DNA of 51,472 bases from UBA2287 sp964479665 (GCA_964479665.1 CAYZNN010000022.1:1-51472); one strand, 5' to 3'; counted from the first letter of the stretch, positions 33,380 through 42,923 are shown. Program-made: numbers and translations. The notes: a model not told the origin generated them from the letters alone.

Positions 33380-34381
33380 TTACTGACCAAGGGTTGCAAC
33401 CATCACTGCTTTAATAGTATGCATGCGATTTTCGGCTTCATCGAAAACGATACTGGCATCGGATTCAAACACGTCCTCGGTTACTTCCATAGATTCTAAT
33501 CCGAACTTTTGGAAAATATCCTCGCCAACAGCAGTTTTACGGTTGTGGAATGCAGGAAGGCAATGCATGAATTTGCAGTTAGGATTGCCAGTGAGTTCCA
33601 TAGCTTTTTTATTCACCTGGTATGGTTTCAGAAGGTTGATTCTTTCAGCCCAAACCGATTCGGGTTCGCCCATCGATACCCATACATCGGTATAAAGAAA
33701 ATCGCAACCTTTAACACCTTCGGCAACACTTTCGGTGCGGGTAATTTTTGCACCGGTTTCCCTGGCAATTTCAAGGCACTGGTTGTATAGTTCGTCCGAA
33801 GGCCAGCATTGTTTTGGAGCAACGGCCCTAAAATCCATGCCCATTTTGGCAGCTCCCACCATAAGCGAATTACCCATATTGTTTCGAGCATCGCCTAAGT
33901 AAGCAAATGTTACCTTGTTAAGTGGTTTGCTGCAATGCTCGCGCATGGTAAGGAAGTCGGCAAGAATTTGGGTTGGATGAAATTCAGTAGTTAGGCCATT
34001 CCAAACTGGCACTCCTGCATACTTGGCAAGGGTTTCAACAATTTCTTGGGAGTAACCACGGTACTCAATTCCGTCGTACATACGACCCAGTACGCGCGCC
34101 GTGTCTTCCATCGATTCCTTTTTACCCATTTGAGAGCCCGATGGGCCAAGGTATGTTACATGTGCACCCTGATCGAATGCTGCCACTTCGAAGGCGCAAC
34201 GTGTGCGGGTCGAGTCTTTCTCGAACAGAAGAACGATATTCTTGCCCTTTAAGCGTTGCTGCTCAGTTCCGGCGTATTTGGCTGCTTTAAGATCGGCCGA
34301 TAGGTCGAGAAGGAATTGAATTTCCTTTGGAGTAAAGTCGAGTAGTTTTAAAAAACTACGGTTTCTTAAGTTGAATGCCAT
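33380..34381 (-). CDS. argF: ornithine carbamoyltransferase, probably catabolic
   Basis: The 333-residue enzyme interconverts carbamoyl phosphate + ornithine and citrulline. It has the carbamoyl-phosphate loop KDSTRTRCAFE (residues ~55-65), HPTQILADFLTM (~133-144), DVWVSMGE (~232-239) and HCLPAFHN (~273-280). The long form with GPSGSQMGKKESMEDTARVLGRMYDGIEYRG matches the E. coli ArgF/Pseudomonas ArcB subgroup. It follows carbamate kinase by 35 bases, so a catabolic role (arcB) in citrulline breakdown is likely. No arginine deiminase lies in the window. Confidence 0.94.
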   Translation of the reverse strand: MAFNLRNRSFLKLLDFTPKEIQFLLDLSADLKAAKYAGTEQQRLKGKNIVLLFEKDSTRTRCAFEVAAFDQGAHVTYLGPSGSQMGKKESMEDTARVLGRMYDGIEYRGYSQEIVETLAKYAGVPVWNGLTTEFHPTQILADFLTMREHCSKPLNKVTFAYLGDARNNMGNSLMVGAAKMGMDFRAVAPKQCWPSDELYNQCLEIARETGAKITRTESVAEGVKGCDFLYTDVWVSMGEPESVWAERINLLKPYQVNKKAMELTGNPNCKFMHCLPAFHNRKTAVGEDIFQKFGLESMEVTEDVFESDASIVFDEAENRMHTIKAVMVATLGQ

Positions 34382-34416
34382 ATTAATTCTATTTAATTGG
34401 GAGTTAAAAATTGTAA

Positions 34417-35376
34417 TTAGTTTTCGTAATCAACGGTTATTTTTGTACCGTAACTCATGTCCGACAGTTTAGTGGCTTCGGTAATTACGCTCATGTGGCC
34501 CCCTTGGTCGACGAATTCTAAACAGGCACGAATTTTTGGAGCCATGTTGCCCTCGCCAAACATGCCTTCGGCCAAATATTTTTCAGTATCGGCTTTGTTG
34601 AGGAATTCCAGCTTCTTTTCGTTTCCCTTTTTGTAGTTGATGTAAACATAAGGAACATCGGTAAGGATGTAGAATTCGTTGGCACCAATTCGCGATGCAA
34701 GCAGTGCAGATGCTAGGTCCTTGTCGATTACTGCTTCAGCAGGACGTACATCGTTAACCTCATCGATGTAAACTGGAACACCACCACCTCCGGCAGCTAT
34801 TACTATAATGCCCTGATCAACGAGTTGCTTTATTACTTTTTCGTTCAGAATGCCAATGGGTTTAGGCGAGGGAACCACACGGCGCCAGCCGGTGCCGGTG
34901 TCCTTTACTTCGTCTTTAAATATCCAGCCCTTGGATTTGGCTAGCTCATCGGCCTGGGCCTTGTTGTAAAGGCGGCCAACGCGCTTGGTTGGATTTTTAA
35001 AGGCAGGGTCGTCGTGGTTAACAATAACTGGAGTTACCAAGCAACAAACCTCGCGATTAATGCCATGCTTTTTAAGCACATTGCGGAGCATTCGCTCTAT
35101 CATGTATCCAATTCCTCCCTGCGAGTCGGCAACGCATATGTCGAGGGGCATTTGAGGAATATTGTAAATTTGCTCGCCTGCGTCGTTTCGCATTAAAATG
35201 TTTCCAACCTGAGGGCCGTTGCCATGGCTAATTACCAGGTTGTAGCCTTCCTTAATAAGATAAACCAAGTTTTCCAGGGTGTTGGTGGTGTTTTGCTCCT
35301 GTTCTTCAATGGTTCCGGCTTGGTTACCCCGAAGCAAAGCATTGCCACCCAATGCAACTACTGCTAATTTGCTCAT
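34417..35376 (-). CDS. arcC: carbamate kinase
   Basis: The 319-residue amino-acid-kinase-fold enzyme transfers phosphate from carbamoyl phosphate to ADP, yielding ATP, CO2 and ammonia. It shows VVALGGNALL (residues ~6-15), ISHGNGPQVGNIL (~49-61), DSQGGIGYMIE, IAAGGGGVPVY (~198-208) and TDVPYVYINY (~242-251). Length is normal. It is the first gene of a two-gene operon with carbamoyltransferase and has a good promoter box upstream. Confidence 0.96.
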   Translation of the reverse strand: MSKLAVVALGGNALLRGNQAGTIEEQEQNTTNTLENLVYLIKEGYNLVISHGNGPQVGNILMRNDAGEQIYNIPQMPLDICVADSQGGIGYMIERMLRNVLKKHGINREVCCLVTPVIVNHDDPAFKNPTKRVGRLYNKAQADELAKSKGWIFKDEVKDTGTGWRRVVPSPKPIGILNEKVIKQLVDQGIIVIAAGGGGVPVYIDEVNDVRPAEAVIDKDLASALLASRIGANEFYILTDVPYVYINYKKGNEKKLEFLNKADTEKYLAEGMFGEGNMAPKIRACLEFVDQGGHMSVITEATKLSDMSYGTKITVDYEN

Positions 35377-35395
35377 AATCTATTTGTTGTTTAAT

Positions 35396-35413
35396 TGTTC
35401 TCGTTTTTGAACA
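35396..35413. promoter_or_regulatory. inverted repeat TGTTC-N8-GAACA in the arcC leader, possible operator
   Basis: TGTTC (35396-35400) and GAACA (35409-35413) are exact inverse complements. The site lies between the predicted -7 box and the arcC ATG, where a repressor could block transcription. No family can be assigned. Confidence 0.35.
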
Positions 35414-35414
35414 G

Positions 35415-35422
35415 CAAAACTA
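35415..35422 (-). promoter_or_regulatory. TAnnTTTG -7 box for arcC
   Basis: Reads TAGTTTTG followed by C on the minus strand, 38 bases upstream of the arcC start. Confidence 0.5.
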
Positions 35423-35641
35423 TAAATTTTTTTGTTCAACACTTAAACATACAACCATTCTAATCGATGTCCCTTAGCACTTGCGCTCATGTTTAATAAC
35501 ATTTATTGGCGTTTTGCTGAGCAAATGGGATTGTTTGGGCATAAAATGCTCGTTTGGCTACACTACGTTTTGAAAAAAAAGTTTATCTTTAGCACATAGT
35601 TAAAAAAATCGCTTTTTCAGCTCATTTTCATTATAGGTTTT

Positions 35642-36352
35642 ATGTATAAGGGCAAGGCTTATTTTTCGTTCGCTTTTTTTATCATACTTTCTGTTTTTTC
35701 TACAATTTTTTATTCGTGCGATCAATTAACCAGTAAACCCATAAGTGAGGGGATTATTGAGTATGCAATTTCGTACCCCGATACTCTACTGCCTATCCGC
35801 TACGATCCAAGCCTTCGGCCCAACAAAATGTTGGTGAAGTTTAAGGATAATAAAACCCTAACAATTATTCAGGGGATGTCGGGCTCCTTATCCTTTTCGT
35901 TAGTTCAGAATGTGAAAGGAAATCATCAGCTTATTCTCATTAAACTTTTCAACAAAAAATTTTACTACGAGGATAATTTCGAAGCGGGGGAACTTCCGCT
36001 TATTTTTATGCAAATGCCAAATTTAGTAATTGAGCCAACCGATGATTTTGTTCGCTATAAGAAGTATAAGTGCATTCGCGCAGTAGCCTATTTCACCAGC
36101 GATTCGTTGTCAAGTTTCGAAGTGCTTCATACACCCGATATTGCCATAGCAAACCCAAATTTAAACACCCCATACCAGCAGTTGCAAGGAGTACTTTTGA
36201 AGTTCCGCTTGAAACTATGGGGACAAACCATGCAAATGGACGCCATTAAAGTTAAGGGCACCAATATACCCGACGACGAATTTACGGTACCCAAAGGTTA
36301 CGAACTTATAACCCGCGATGTGTTGGCCGATATTATTACCCTAGTTCAATAG
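35642..36352 (+). CDS. hypothetical lipoprotein
   Basis: I do not recognise this 236-residue protein firmly. It has a hydrophobic N-terminus ending in IFYSC, with a likely lipidated cysteine at residue 26. The remainder is beta-rich with ISEGIIEYAISYPDTLLPI near 33-51, reminiscent of DUF4412-type periplasmic lipoproteins that bear 'G-x-I-x-Y-x-V' openings. It ends 139 bases before ftsK in the same direction, probably transcribed alone. No catalytic residues are evident. Confidence 0.7.
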   Translation: MYKGKAYFSFAFFIILSVFSTIFYSCDQLTSKPISEGIIEYAISYPDTLLPIRYDPSLRPNKMLVKFKDNKTLTIIQGMSGSLSFSLVQNVKGNHQLILIKLFNKKFYYEDNFEAGELPLIFMQMPNLVIEPTDDFVRYKKYKCIRAVAYFTSDSLSSFEVLHTPDIAIANPNLNTPYQQLQGVLLKFRLKLWGQTMQMDAIKVKGTNIPDDEFTVPKGYELITRDVLADIITLVQ

Positions 36353-36491
36353 TTTTATCCCTAGCTATAGTACCTTATTGCTTATAATTTCAATAACTAC
36401 CGGCAAATTGCTATTTCCAATGCATTGTTTGATGAATTTTGATAATTTATCTGTTATTTTGCATGCTAATTTGGATTAAAAATTCAAGGTA

Positions 36492-38963
36492 ATGGCCAAA
36501 CCCGATAAAAAAGCAAACGAATCAGACGAGCAAAAAAAAGGTTCATTTTTCGAAGACGAAAGAGTTAAGTTTACAATCGGAGTTTTCGTTGTATTTTTTG
36601 CAATATTCCTTGCCCTTTCCCAAATATCGTACATTTTTACATGGCGAACCGACCAAAGTGCCGAATGGGCTAGCGTGTTCAGTGGGTCTTCATTACGGGT
36701 TGAAAATTGGGGAGGTAAAGTGGGAGCGCTTTTTGCATCGAGCCTCATGAATCATTCATTCGGAATTTCATCATTGGTTATTCCTTTTTTAGTTGTTCTG
36801 TTAGGGCTGAAGCAACTTAAAATAAAGCCTTTCCAAATCCGAAGAACCTTTTTTAAATCTATTTTAGGAATAGTACTGCTTTCGTTGGTTTTAGGTTTTT
36901 TGTTTGGCGACTTTGGAGGCTTTTTGGGCAGCGGCCTGGGAGGGCAGCATGGTCTTTTTATAAGCCAGTGGATGAGCGCTTTTGTTGGTAAGCTAGGTAC
37001 CGCTCTGCTACTTTTTATTTTTTCGGTAGCTTTTATAATTTATATAAGACCCAAATCGATTTACTCAATGCAAATAATTGCAAGGCAAATTGCATGGGCT
37101 ATTGGGTCGCTATTTAGTCCCAAGGCAAAAAGTGATGATATTGAAAAGATCGAATTCGATTCATTCGAAAAGGAACCCGATGAACCCGTTCAGGATGTAG
37201 GGCCTTCCATTGAGTTTGCCAACAATGACAACGGCACAGTCATGAATATAGTTGATCCGCTAATCCTGAATGGGGATGAAGAGCAAGAATTCGAAAGTGA
37301 GGATGAAATAGTTTCCACAAAAGATAATGAAAAGGAAACGGAGCTGGACGTAAAGGACAACCTGAGCAACAGTTATATTACCGATGAAGTGGAACTCACT
37401 GTTGAGTTTAACCGCGAGCAGGAGGGTGTAGCTGCACAAACAATTTTGGATGAGGAGTACGATCCTACCCTGGATTTATCGATGTATCAACGCCCGCCCC
37501 TCGAGCTACTTGAAGACTACAAGAATCGTCAAGCCCCCGTTTCGGACGAGGAGTTGCAGTCGAATAAAAAACGAATAGTTGAAACGCTTGCCAACTATAA
37601 AATTGAAATTGCGCGAATTGTTGCCACCGTAGGGCCTACCGTTACGTTGTACGAAATTGTTCCAGCACCCGGTGTTCGGATTAGTAAAATAAAGAGTTTA
37701 GAAGACGACATTGCCCTTAGCCTGTCGGCTTTGGGAATTCGTATAATAGCCCCCATCCCGGGTAAGGGCACAATTGGTATCGAGGTTCCCAATCAGAACC
37801 CCGAAGTTGTTTCCATGTATTCCATACTTCGTTCGGCAAAATTTCAGGAGAGCAAGTTCGACTTGGCTATTGCCCTTGGTAAAACAATTTCAAACGAAAC
37901 TTTCGTTATCGATTTGGCTAAAATGCCTCACCTGCTTGTAGCGGGTGCTACAGGTCAAGGAAAATCGGTTGGACTGAATGCCATAATTGCATCGTTACTG
38001 TATAAGAAGCACCCTTCGCAGCTCAAGTTCGTATTGGTCGACCCCAAAAAGGTAGAACTTACTCTTTATGCTAAGTTGGAAAAGCATTTTCTGGCAAAAC
38101 TGCCCGACACCGAAGAGGCAATTATAACCGACACCCAGAAAGTTATTAATACGCTCAACTCGCTTTGCATTGAAATGGATTCGCGTTACGATTTGCTGAA
38201 AGCTGCGCATGTAAGAAACCTGAAGGAGTATAACGAAAAATTCATTGCTCGTAGGCTGAATCCCAATAAAGGGCATAAATTTTTACCCTACATAATTGTT
38301 ATAATCGATGAGTTTGCCGACCTAATAATGACTGCCGGGCGAGAAATTGAAACTCCCATTGCCCGATTGGCCCAATTAGCTAGAGCAATTGGAATTCATT
38401 TAATTATCGCCACGCAACGACCAACCACAAATATTATTACTGGAGTAATTAAGGCCAACTTCCCTGCTCGAATTGCTTTCAGGGTTTCATCAATGATCGA
38501 CTCCCGAACCATTTTGGATACTCCGGGTGCCAACCAACTTATTGGTAGGGGCGACATGCTTGTTGCAACCGGAAACGATTTGGTTCGTGTTCAGTGCGCT
38601 TTTGTTGACACGCCTGAAATTGAGCGGTTAACCGATTTTGTTGGAAATCAGAAGGGGTATTCTACAGCATTTATGCTTCCCGAATATACAGGCGATACAG
38701 CCGATGAGCAGCAATATGTCGATTTGCAGAAAAGAGACGGTATGTTTGAAGATGCTGCCCTTCTGGTGGTTCAGTACCAGCAGGGGTCAACATCGCTCAT
38801 TCAGCGCAAGTTCTCAATTGGCTACAATAGGGCTGGCCGTATAATGGATCAGCTTGAGGCAGCCGGAATTGTTGGCCCTTCTGAGGGCAGCAAGGCACGT
38901 CAGGTTTTAATTACCGATGAAGTTTCGCTACAGAAAGTTTTCGAAAGTTTAAACCAGATGTAA
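36492..38963 (+). CDS. ftsK: FtsK/SpoIIIE DNA translocase
   Basis: The 823-residue protein has four N-terminal membrane helices (residues ~28-50, 94-109, 122-138, 170-186), an acidic linker (~215-320), then the alpha/beta motor with GATGQGKSVGLN (Walker A ~485-496), DPKKVEL, IIVIIDEFADLIM (Walker B ~600-612) and ATQRPTTNIITG (~635-646). The C-terminal gamma winged helix (~755-823) has SLIQRKFSIGYNRAGRIMDQLEAAGIVGPSEGSKAR, the part that reads KOPS sites. It moves chromosome dimers to dif at the septum for XerCD resolution. lolA follows by 62 bases. Confidence 0.96.
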   Translation: MAKPDKKANESDEQKKGSFFEDERVKFTIGVFVVFFAIFLALSQISYIFTWRTDQSAEWASVFSGSSLRVENWGGKVGALFASSLMNHSFGISSLVIPFLVVLLGLKQLKIKPFQIRRTFFKSILGIVLLSLVLGFLFGDFGGFLGSGLGGQHGLFISQWMSAFVGKLGTALLLFIFSVAFIIYIRPKSIYSMQIIARQIAWAIGSLFSPKAKSDDIEKIEFDSFEKEPDEPVQDVGPSIEFANNDNGTVMNIVDPLILNGDEEQEFESEDEIVSTKDNEKETELDVKDNLSNSYITDEVELTVEFNREQEGVAAQTILDEEYDPTLDLSMYQRPPLELLEDYKNRQAPVSDEELQSNKKRIVETLANYKIEIARIVATVGPTVTLYEIVPAPGVRISKIKSLEDDIALSLSALGIRIIAPIPGKGTIGIEVPNQNPEVVSMYSILRSAKFQESKFDLAIALGKTISNETFVIDLAKMPHLLVAGATGQGKSVGLNAIIASLLYKKHPSQLKFVLVDPKKVELTLYAKLEKHFLAKLPDTEEAIITDTQKVINTLNSLCIEMDSRYDLLKAAHVRNLKEYNEKFIARRLNPNKGHKFLPYIIVIIDEFADLIMTAGREIETPIARLAQLARAIGIHLIIATQRPTTNIITGVIKANFPARIAFRVSSMIDSRTILDTPGANQLIGRGDMLVATGNDLVRVQCAFVDTPEIERLTDFVGNQKGYSTAFMLPEYTGDTADEQQYVDLQKRDGMFEDAALLVVQYQQGSTSLIQRKFSIGYNRAGRIMDQLEAAGIVGPSEGSKARQVLITDEVSLQKVFESLNQM

Positions 38964-38981
38964 CAATCGAGGCAATTTTTA

Positions 38982-38989
38982 TACTTTTG
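38982..38989 (+). promoter_or_regulatory. TAnnTTTG -7 box before lolA
   Basis: TACTTTTG followed by C lies 36 bases upstream of the lolA ATG, so lolA may have its own start in addition to readthrough from ftsK. Confidence 0.45.
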
Positions 38990-39025
38990 CACGGTATTTG
39001 AAAAATAGCAACTAAAATATTAGCG

Positions 39026-39682
39026 ATGAGAAAATTTTTTCGTTTTGCATTCATTTCAGCCTTAGTTTTTAACTGCATTTCTCTTGAGGCACAAGTCGAT
39101 CCCAACGGGAAAGACATTATAAAACGATTTTCCGATAAAATGCGGACATTTCAAACGGTAAAGGCAACTTTCAGCTTTACGCTTGAGAATTTAAAGGAGG
39201 GAATATCAGATACCTACGAAGGAAAACTGCTGCTTAAGGGCAAAAAGTACAATCTTGAACTTATGGGTATGCATGTTTTCTTCGATGGAATAACCAAATG
39301 GCAGTACATTCCCCAAGCCAACGAGGTAACTTTATCCAAACCAAACTCGCAGGAAGGTAGTTTCTTCGACGATCCCACACAAATATTTACCGATTACGAA
39401 AAGGATTTCAAATCGAAGTTTATTGGCGAAAAGGTAGAGGGCGGCAAATCGATTTACGAGGTCGATTTATACCCTAACGATTTGAATGCTACCTATTCCA
39501 TTATAAAATTGAAATTCGAAAGGGACAATCTTGAACCATTCTCGATAAAGTACCAAGGAAAGGACGGAAATAACTACATTATTAAGGTGAAGCGTTTCCG
39601 CTCAAACCTTCCTGCTAGGGACGAGGAATTCGTTTTTGAAACCAAAAAGCATAAAGGACTTGAAGTTGTTGACCTGAGGTAA
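39026..39682 (+). CDS. lolA: LolA-like outer-membrane lipoprotein carrier
   Basis: The 218-residue protein has a signal peptide (cleaved near SLEA-QV, residue 23) and one LolA-like half-barrel: ADKMRTFQTVKATFSFTLEN-type start, YEGKLLLKGKKYNLELMG (~residues 65-82), DGITKWQYIPQANEVTLSKP (~90-109). Periplasmic LolA carries lipoproteins from the LolCDE exporter to the outer membrane. It sits directly downstream of ftsK, a recurring order in Bacteroidota. It ends at a hairpin shared with the convergent HD-domain gene. Confidence 0.88.
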   Translation: MRKFFRFAFISALVFNCISLEAQVDPNGKDIIKRFSDKMRTFQTVKATFSFTLENLKEGISDTYEGKLLLKGKKYNLELMGMHVFFDGITKWQYIPQANEVTLSKPNSQEGSFFDDPTQIFTDYEKDFKSKFIGEKVEGGKSIYEVDLYPNDLNATYSIIKLKFERDNLEPFSIKYQGKDGNNYIIKVKRFRSNLPARDEEFVFETKKHKGLEVVDLR

Positions 39683-39701
39683 TGCCCCGAATCTGACAAA
39701 C

Positions 39702-39741
39702 TACCCCGAAAGGCAAAAACAAGCTACTGCTTTTCGGGGTA
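39702..39741. terminator. hairpin between lolA and the 7TM-HD gene
   Basis: TACCCCGAAA (39702-39711) and TTTCGGGGTA (39732-39741) pair perfectly. The stem overlaps the last codons of the minus-strand HD gene. Both flanks lack strong T-runs, so it may work weakly in both directions. Confidence 0.55.
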
Positions 39742-41823
39742 TTCTATTCTAGCATGGTAAGTGTTCAGCAGCTTCTTTTTGAATACCTGCTTAATGGTTG
39801 GAATGTCCTTAAAGGTTATATTCGACTCTGAGAACTGATCCTCCTGGATTTGATAATTTATAATGTTTTCAACAATATCGTCAATAGATTCGTGGGTTAC
39901 CTTTTTAAGTGCCCTCGAAGCAGCCTCAACCGAGTCGGCCATCATAAGAACAGCGGTTTCCTTCGAATTGGGTTTGGGCCCTGGGTAAACAAAACGTTGG
40001 AATTCCTCCTTCATTTCGGGGTACTTGTCGCGAAATAGCCTGAAAAAGTACTGCACTTTGCTGGTGCCATGGTGCATAGCAATGAATTCGGTAATAGCTT
40101 CGGGAAGCCTGTTCTTCTTAGCAATGGCAATTCCATCAGTAACATGCTTAATAATTATTTCGGCACTTTCCTCAAAATCGAGATTAGCATGGGGGTTGAA
40201 CTCGGCCGATTGATTCTCGATAAAGTAGAAGGGATTGTTCATTTTACCAATATCGTGGTATAGCGCTCCTGTTCTAACTAACAATGGGTTGCCACCAATT
40301 CGGTAAATTGCAGCCTCGGCAAGGTTGGCCACCTGCAGCGAATGCTGAAAAGTTCCCGGGGCAACCTCGGCCAGTTTACGAAGTAAATCCTGGTTTGTGT
40401 CAGAAAGTTCCATCAGGGTGGTGTCTGATAGAAATCTGAATACCTTCTCGAAAACATAAATAAGTTGGTATGAGGCTAGAAGCAAGAGCGAATTGCCCAA
40501 GAACCATGCAAGGGTTATGGGATTGGTAGCCAGTAAAGTCCCCTCCTGAATCATGGTTATACCTAGGTAAATTGCTATGTATGAGGCTAGAACAAGCGAA
40601 ACAGTGAGAAATAGTTTACTCCGGCGATTCGGGTTGGATAAACTCAGTATGGCAACTATTCCGGCAATGAAATTGATAAAAACGAATTCGAAACCATTAG
40701 GAACAAAGAAACCTACAAGAAAAATGGTTACCAAATGGGTGAACAGTGCTAAACGTGCATCGTAAAAGGTCTTTATAAAAATGGGTACAATAGCAAAGGG
40801 AATGAGATAAATGCTTACCATTTCACTTCGCAAAACGATCGACGAGGTTACAACTATTGTAACAATGGTTAAAAGAATAAAAAGAATTTTTGAATCGAAG
40901 TTGAGTACCTCTCTGCGGAAATTGTGAAGAAATAAATACAATACCAAAATTACGATTGAAACAATTAATACTTGTCCCCCAAGTAACAGCCACAAATTGC
41001 CTAGATGACCCAGTTTGTTTTTATACTCCGTTTTAAGCGATTCGAGGGTTCTAAAAGTATCGTTGCCTACAATTTCGCCCTTCGAAACAATGCGTTCACC
41101 GGTTTGTACTAATCCTTTGGTGTGCGATAAGCCAGCCAGAACAGTATTTTTTAGTTTTTCAGAAGATGTGGCATCGTATATAAGGTTGGGCAAAATGAAT
41201 TTGTCGATTGGAAATGTCAGCAGCATTTTAGCCTCACGGCTTCCATCAACCTCGGTAACCTTTGCAATTTGGGATGCCATGTATTCCTTGGCAGTGCCGT
41301 GTGTAAATACTTCAGCTAAGGGGGTTTCGTAAGCAAAATTGCCAACAAGAATGCTTATTGCTCCCTGCGTAATTGCTTTCGATTGCTGAAGGTCGGCAGG
41401 ATCGATAATTCCCTTACTGTATAGGTAAGTCACTTTTTTAATTAGCCAGTCGAGATAAACAGCATTCTGACTTTGCATTCTGATATTACTGCCAATAAGT
41501 AAACTATTGAACTGCTGCCTGTATTCTACTTTTAAACTAGTAATCGCGCTCTGGAGGGTGGTGGAGTCGAATTGAAAGAAAGGTTTGAAATTTCGGAGTA
41601 TTTTGGCCTTCTCTGCTTGGATTTCTAAATCGGTTTTTTGCAAAGCAAAATCGAAAGGTGCAAATAGATCTTCGTGCATCCATGGCTGGCCCTTTTGGTA
41701 TTCGTACTTGAAGCGGCCTTCGCGGGGCAGGAAGAAAACTATTATAACAAGGGCCAACAAGAAGTAGGCACTCCTTAATATGCTTCGGAAGTATAGTTGA
41801 GCAAAACGTAAGCTAATTTTCAC
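39724..41823 (-). CDS. 7TM-HD domain phosphohydrolase, PgpH-like (c-di-AMP phosphodiesterase)
   Basis: The 699-residue protein has an N-terminal membrane helix (~15-32), an extracytoplasmic 7TMR-HDED region (~40-270), seven membrane helices (~278-465) and a cytosolic HD domain. The HD motif is in TGALYHDIGKM near residues 517-527, with HSLQVANLAEAA upstream and MHHGTSKVQYFF downstream. This architecture is that of PgpH, a c-di-AMP hydrolase in other phyla. It is a lone gene on this strand, with its own promoter box. Confidence 0.92.
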   Translation of the reverse strand: MKISLRFAQLYFRSILRSAYFLLALVIIVFFLPREGRFKYEYQKGQPWMHEDLFAPFDFALQKTDLEIQAEKAKILRNFKPFFQFDSTTLQSAITSLKVEYRQQFNSLLIGSNIRMQSQNAVYLDWLIKKVTYLYSKGIIDPADLQQSKAITQGAISILVGNFAYETPLAEVFTHGTAKEYMASQIAKVTEVDGSREAKMLLTFPIDKFILPNLIYDATSSEKLKNTVLAGLSHTKGLVQTGERIVSKGEIVGNDTFRTLESLKTEYKNKLGHLGNLWLLLGGQVLIVSIVILVLYLFLHNFRREVLNFDSKILFILLTIVTIVVTSSIVLRSEMVSIYLIPFAIVPIFIKTFYDARLALFTHLVTIFLVGFFVPNGFEFVFINFIAGIVAILSLSNPNRRSKLFLTVSLVLASYIAIYLGITMIQEGTLLATNPITLAWFLGNSLLLLASYQLIYVFEKVFRFLSDTTLMELSDTNQDLLRKLAEVAPGTFQHSLQVANLAEAAIYRIGGNPLLVRTGALYHDIGKMNNPFYFIENQSAEFNPHANLDFEESAEIIIKHVTDGIAIAKKNRLPEAITEFIAMHHGTSKVQYFFRLFRDKYPEMKEEFQRFVYPGPKPNSKETAVLMMADSVEAASRALKKVTHESIDDIVENIINYQIQEDQFSESNITFKDIPTIKQVFKKKLLNTYHARIEYPEKQ

Positions 41824-41864
41824 AGCAATTATATGTTAATTAATATAAATTGAATTGTATTACA

Positions 41865-41872
41865 CAAAATTA
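41865..41872 (-). promoter_or_regulatory. TAnnTTTG -7 box for the 7TM-HD gene
   Basis: Reads TAATTTTG on the minus strand, 41 bases upstream of the start codon at 41823. Confidence 0.45.
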
Positions 41873-42033
41873 ACATTTTTGATTCATGTTAGCTTAATTT
41901 ACCCTAATTCAATACCATGTTAATAGTTTCGAACAAACCTCTTGCACATTGAAACCCCTGCATTTATTATATGGAATCTAGAAATTTTATTTATATAGGT
42001 AAATCACTAACTTTAATGCCAAAACAAGTTACT

Positions 42034-42816
42034 ATGAATTTTGGTGTTGTGAATCAAACCCTTGCTGCGCTTCGCAGAGAACCGTTCGAAAGGAGCGAAA
42101 TGGTGAGCCAATTACTTTTTGGCGAAACTTTTACTATTAACGAACAACACAAGGGTTGGCTCAGAATTACGGTTACACACGATTCGTACACCGGATGGAT
42201 AGATTCGAAATTAACCAGAAGCCTAACCCCCGACGATTTCACTTTGCTTAAAAACGATGGTGGTGCACGGATAGCAACCAGGCTATTTTTGGCCCAAAAA
42301 GTAAACGACAAGTATCCCATTAGCATATGCCCAGGCTCAGTACTCTACGGTGTACTCGGAAACTGCTTTCATATTACCGACTCGAAGTATTGCTTCGCAC
42401 AAAATCCCATCGAAACCAATAAAGAGCAAAGCATTCTGGATGTAATTAGAAGCCGCGCAGCCAGTTTTGTCAATTCTCCTTACCTGTGGGGCGGTCGGTC
42501 ACCCTTCGGGATCGACTGCTCCGGTTTGGTTCAGGTTGTTTTTAAAACTGTTGGTATAAACTTACCCCGCGACGCATCGCAGCAGGTTACTGTTGGCCAA
42601 ACAGTCGATTTTCCGAATCTTTCTCAACCTGGCGATCTGGCCTTTTTCGACAATGAGGAGGGCGAAATAATTCATGTTGGTATTATTATGGGTAATGGAG
42701 ATATACTCCACAGTTCGGGCTATGTAAAAATCGATCGGTTAGACCAACAAGGTATTTTTTCAATACTGGAGCAGCAATATAGCCATAAACTCAGATTGGT
42801 GAAACGAATATTATAG
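42034..42816 (+). CDS. SH3-domain NlpC/P60 cell-wall peptidase
   Basis: The protein has SH3b-like domains (EPFERSEMVSQLLFGETFTINEQHKGWLRITVTHDSYTGWIDSKL) and a C-terminal NlpC/P60 catalytic domain. The cysteine is in FGIDCSGLVQVVF, and the histidine in IIHVGIIMGNGDILHSSG. The frame is open from 41971, but the family N-terminus fits the ATG at 42034 (260 residues), and a near-match TAACTTTA box at 42008 would put a transcript start between the two ATGs. 42016 is another option. Homologues cleave peptidoglycan stem peptides between D-Glu and diamino acid. No signal peptide is seen. Two small genes follow closely. Confidence 0.9.
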   Translation: MNFGVVNQTLAALRREPFERSEMVSQLLFGETFTINEQHKGWLRITVTHDSYTGWIDSKLTRSLTPDDFTLLKNDGGARIATRLFLAQKVNDKYPISICPGSVLYGVLGNCFHITDSKYCFAQNPIETNKEQSILDVIRSRAASFVNSPYLWGGRSPFGIDCSGLVQVVFKTVGINLPRDASQQVTVGQTVDFPNLSQPGDLAFFDNEEGEIIHVGIIMGNGDILHSSGYVKIDRLDQQGIFSILEQQYSHKLRLVKRIL

Positions 42817-42821
42817 TTTGC

Positions 42822-42923
42822 ATGAGCAATCAAATTGTAATAGTATTGGCTATTTTGGCTATTGCCTTTTGGGTCGTTTTTCGCTTTCGAAACAACCGGA
42901 ACGATAGTAACAACGAGGAATGA
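42822..42923 (+). CDS. 33-residue single-span membrane peptide
   Basis: The ORF begins 5 bases after the peptidase stop and its TGA overlaps the Nudix ATG (ATGA). It encodes MSNQIVIVLAILAIAFWVVF as one hydrophobic span (residues ~4-20), then a basic RFRNNRN segment and a polar tail ending NNEE. Orientation by the positive-inside rule puts the tail in the cytosol. Precise fit between both neighbours argues that it is translated. Function is unknown. Confidence 0.65.
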   Translation: MSNQIVIVLAILAIAFWVVFRFRNNRNDSNNEE

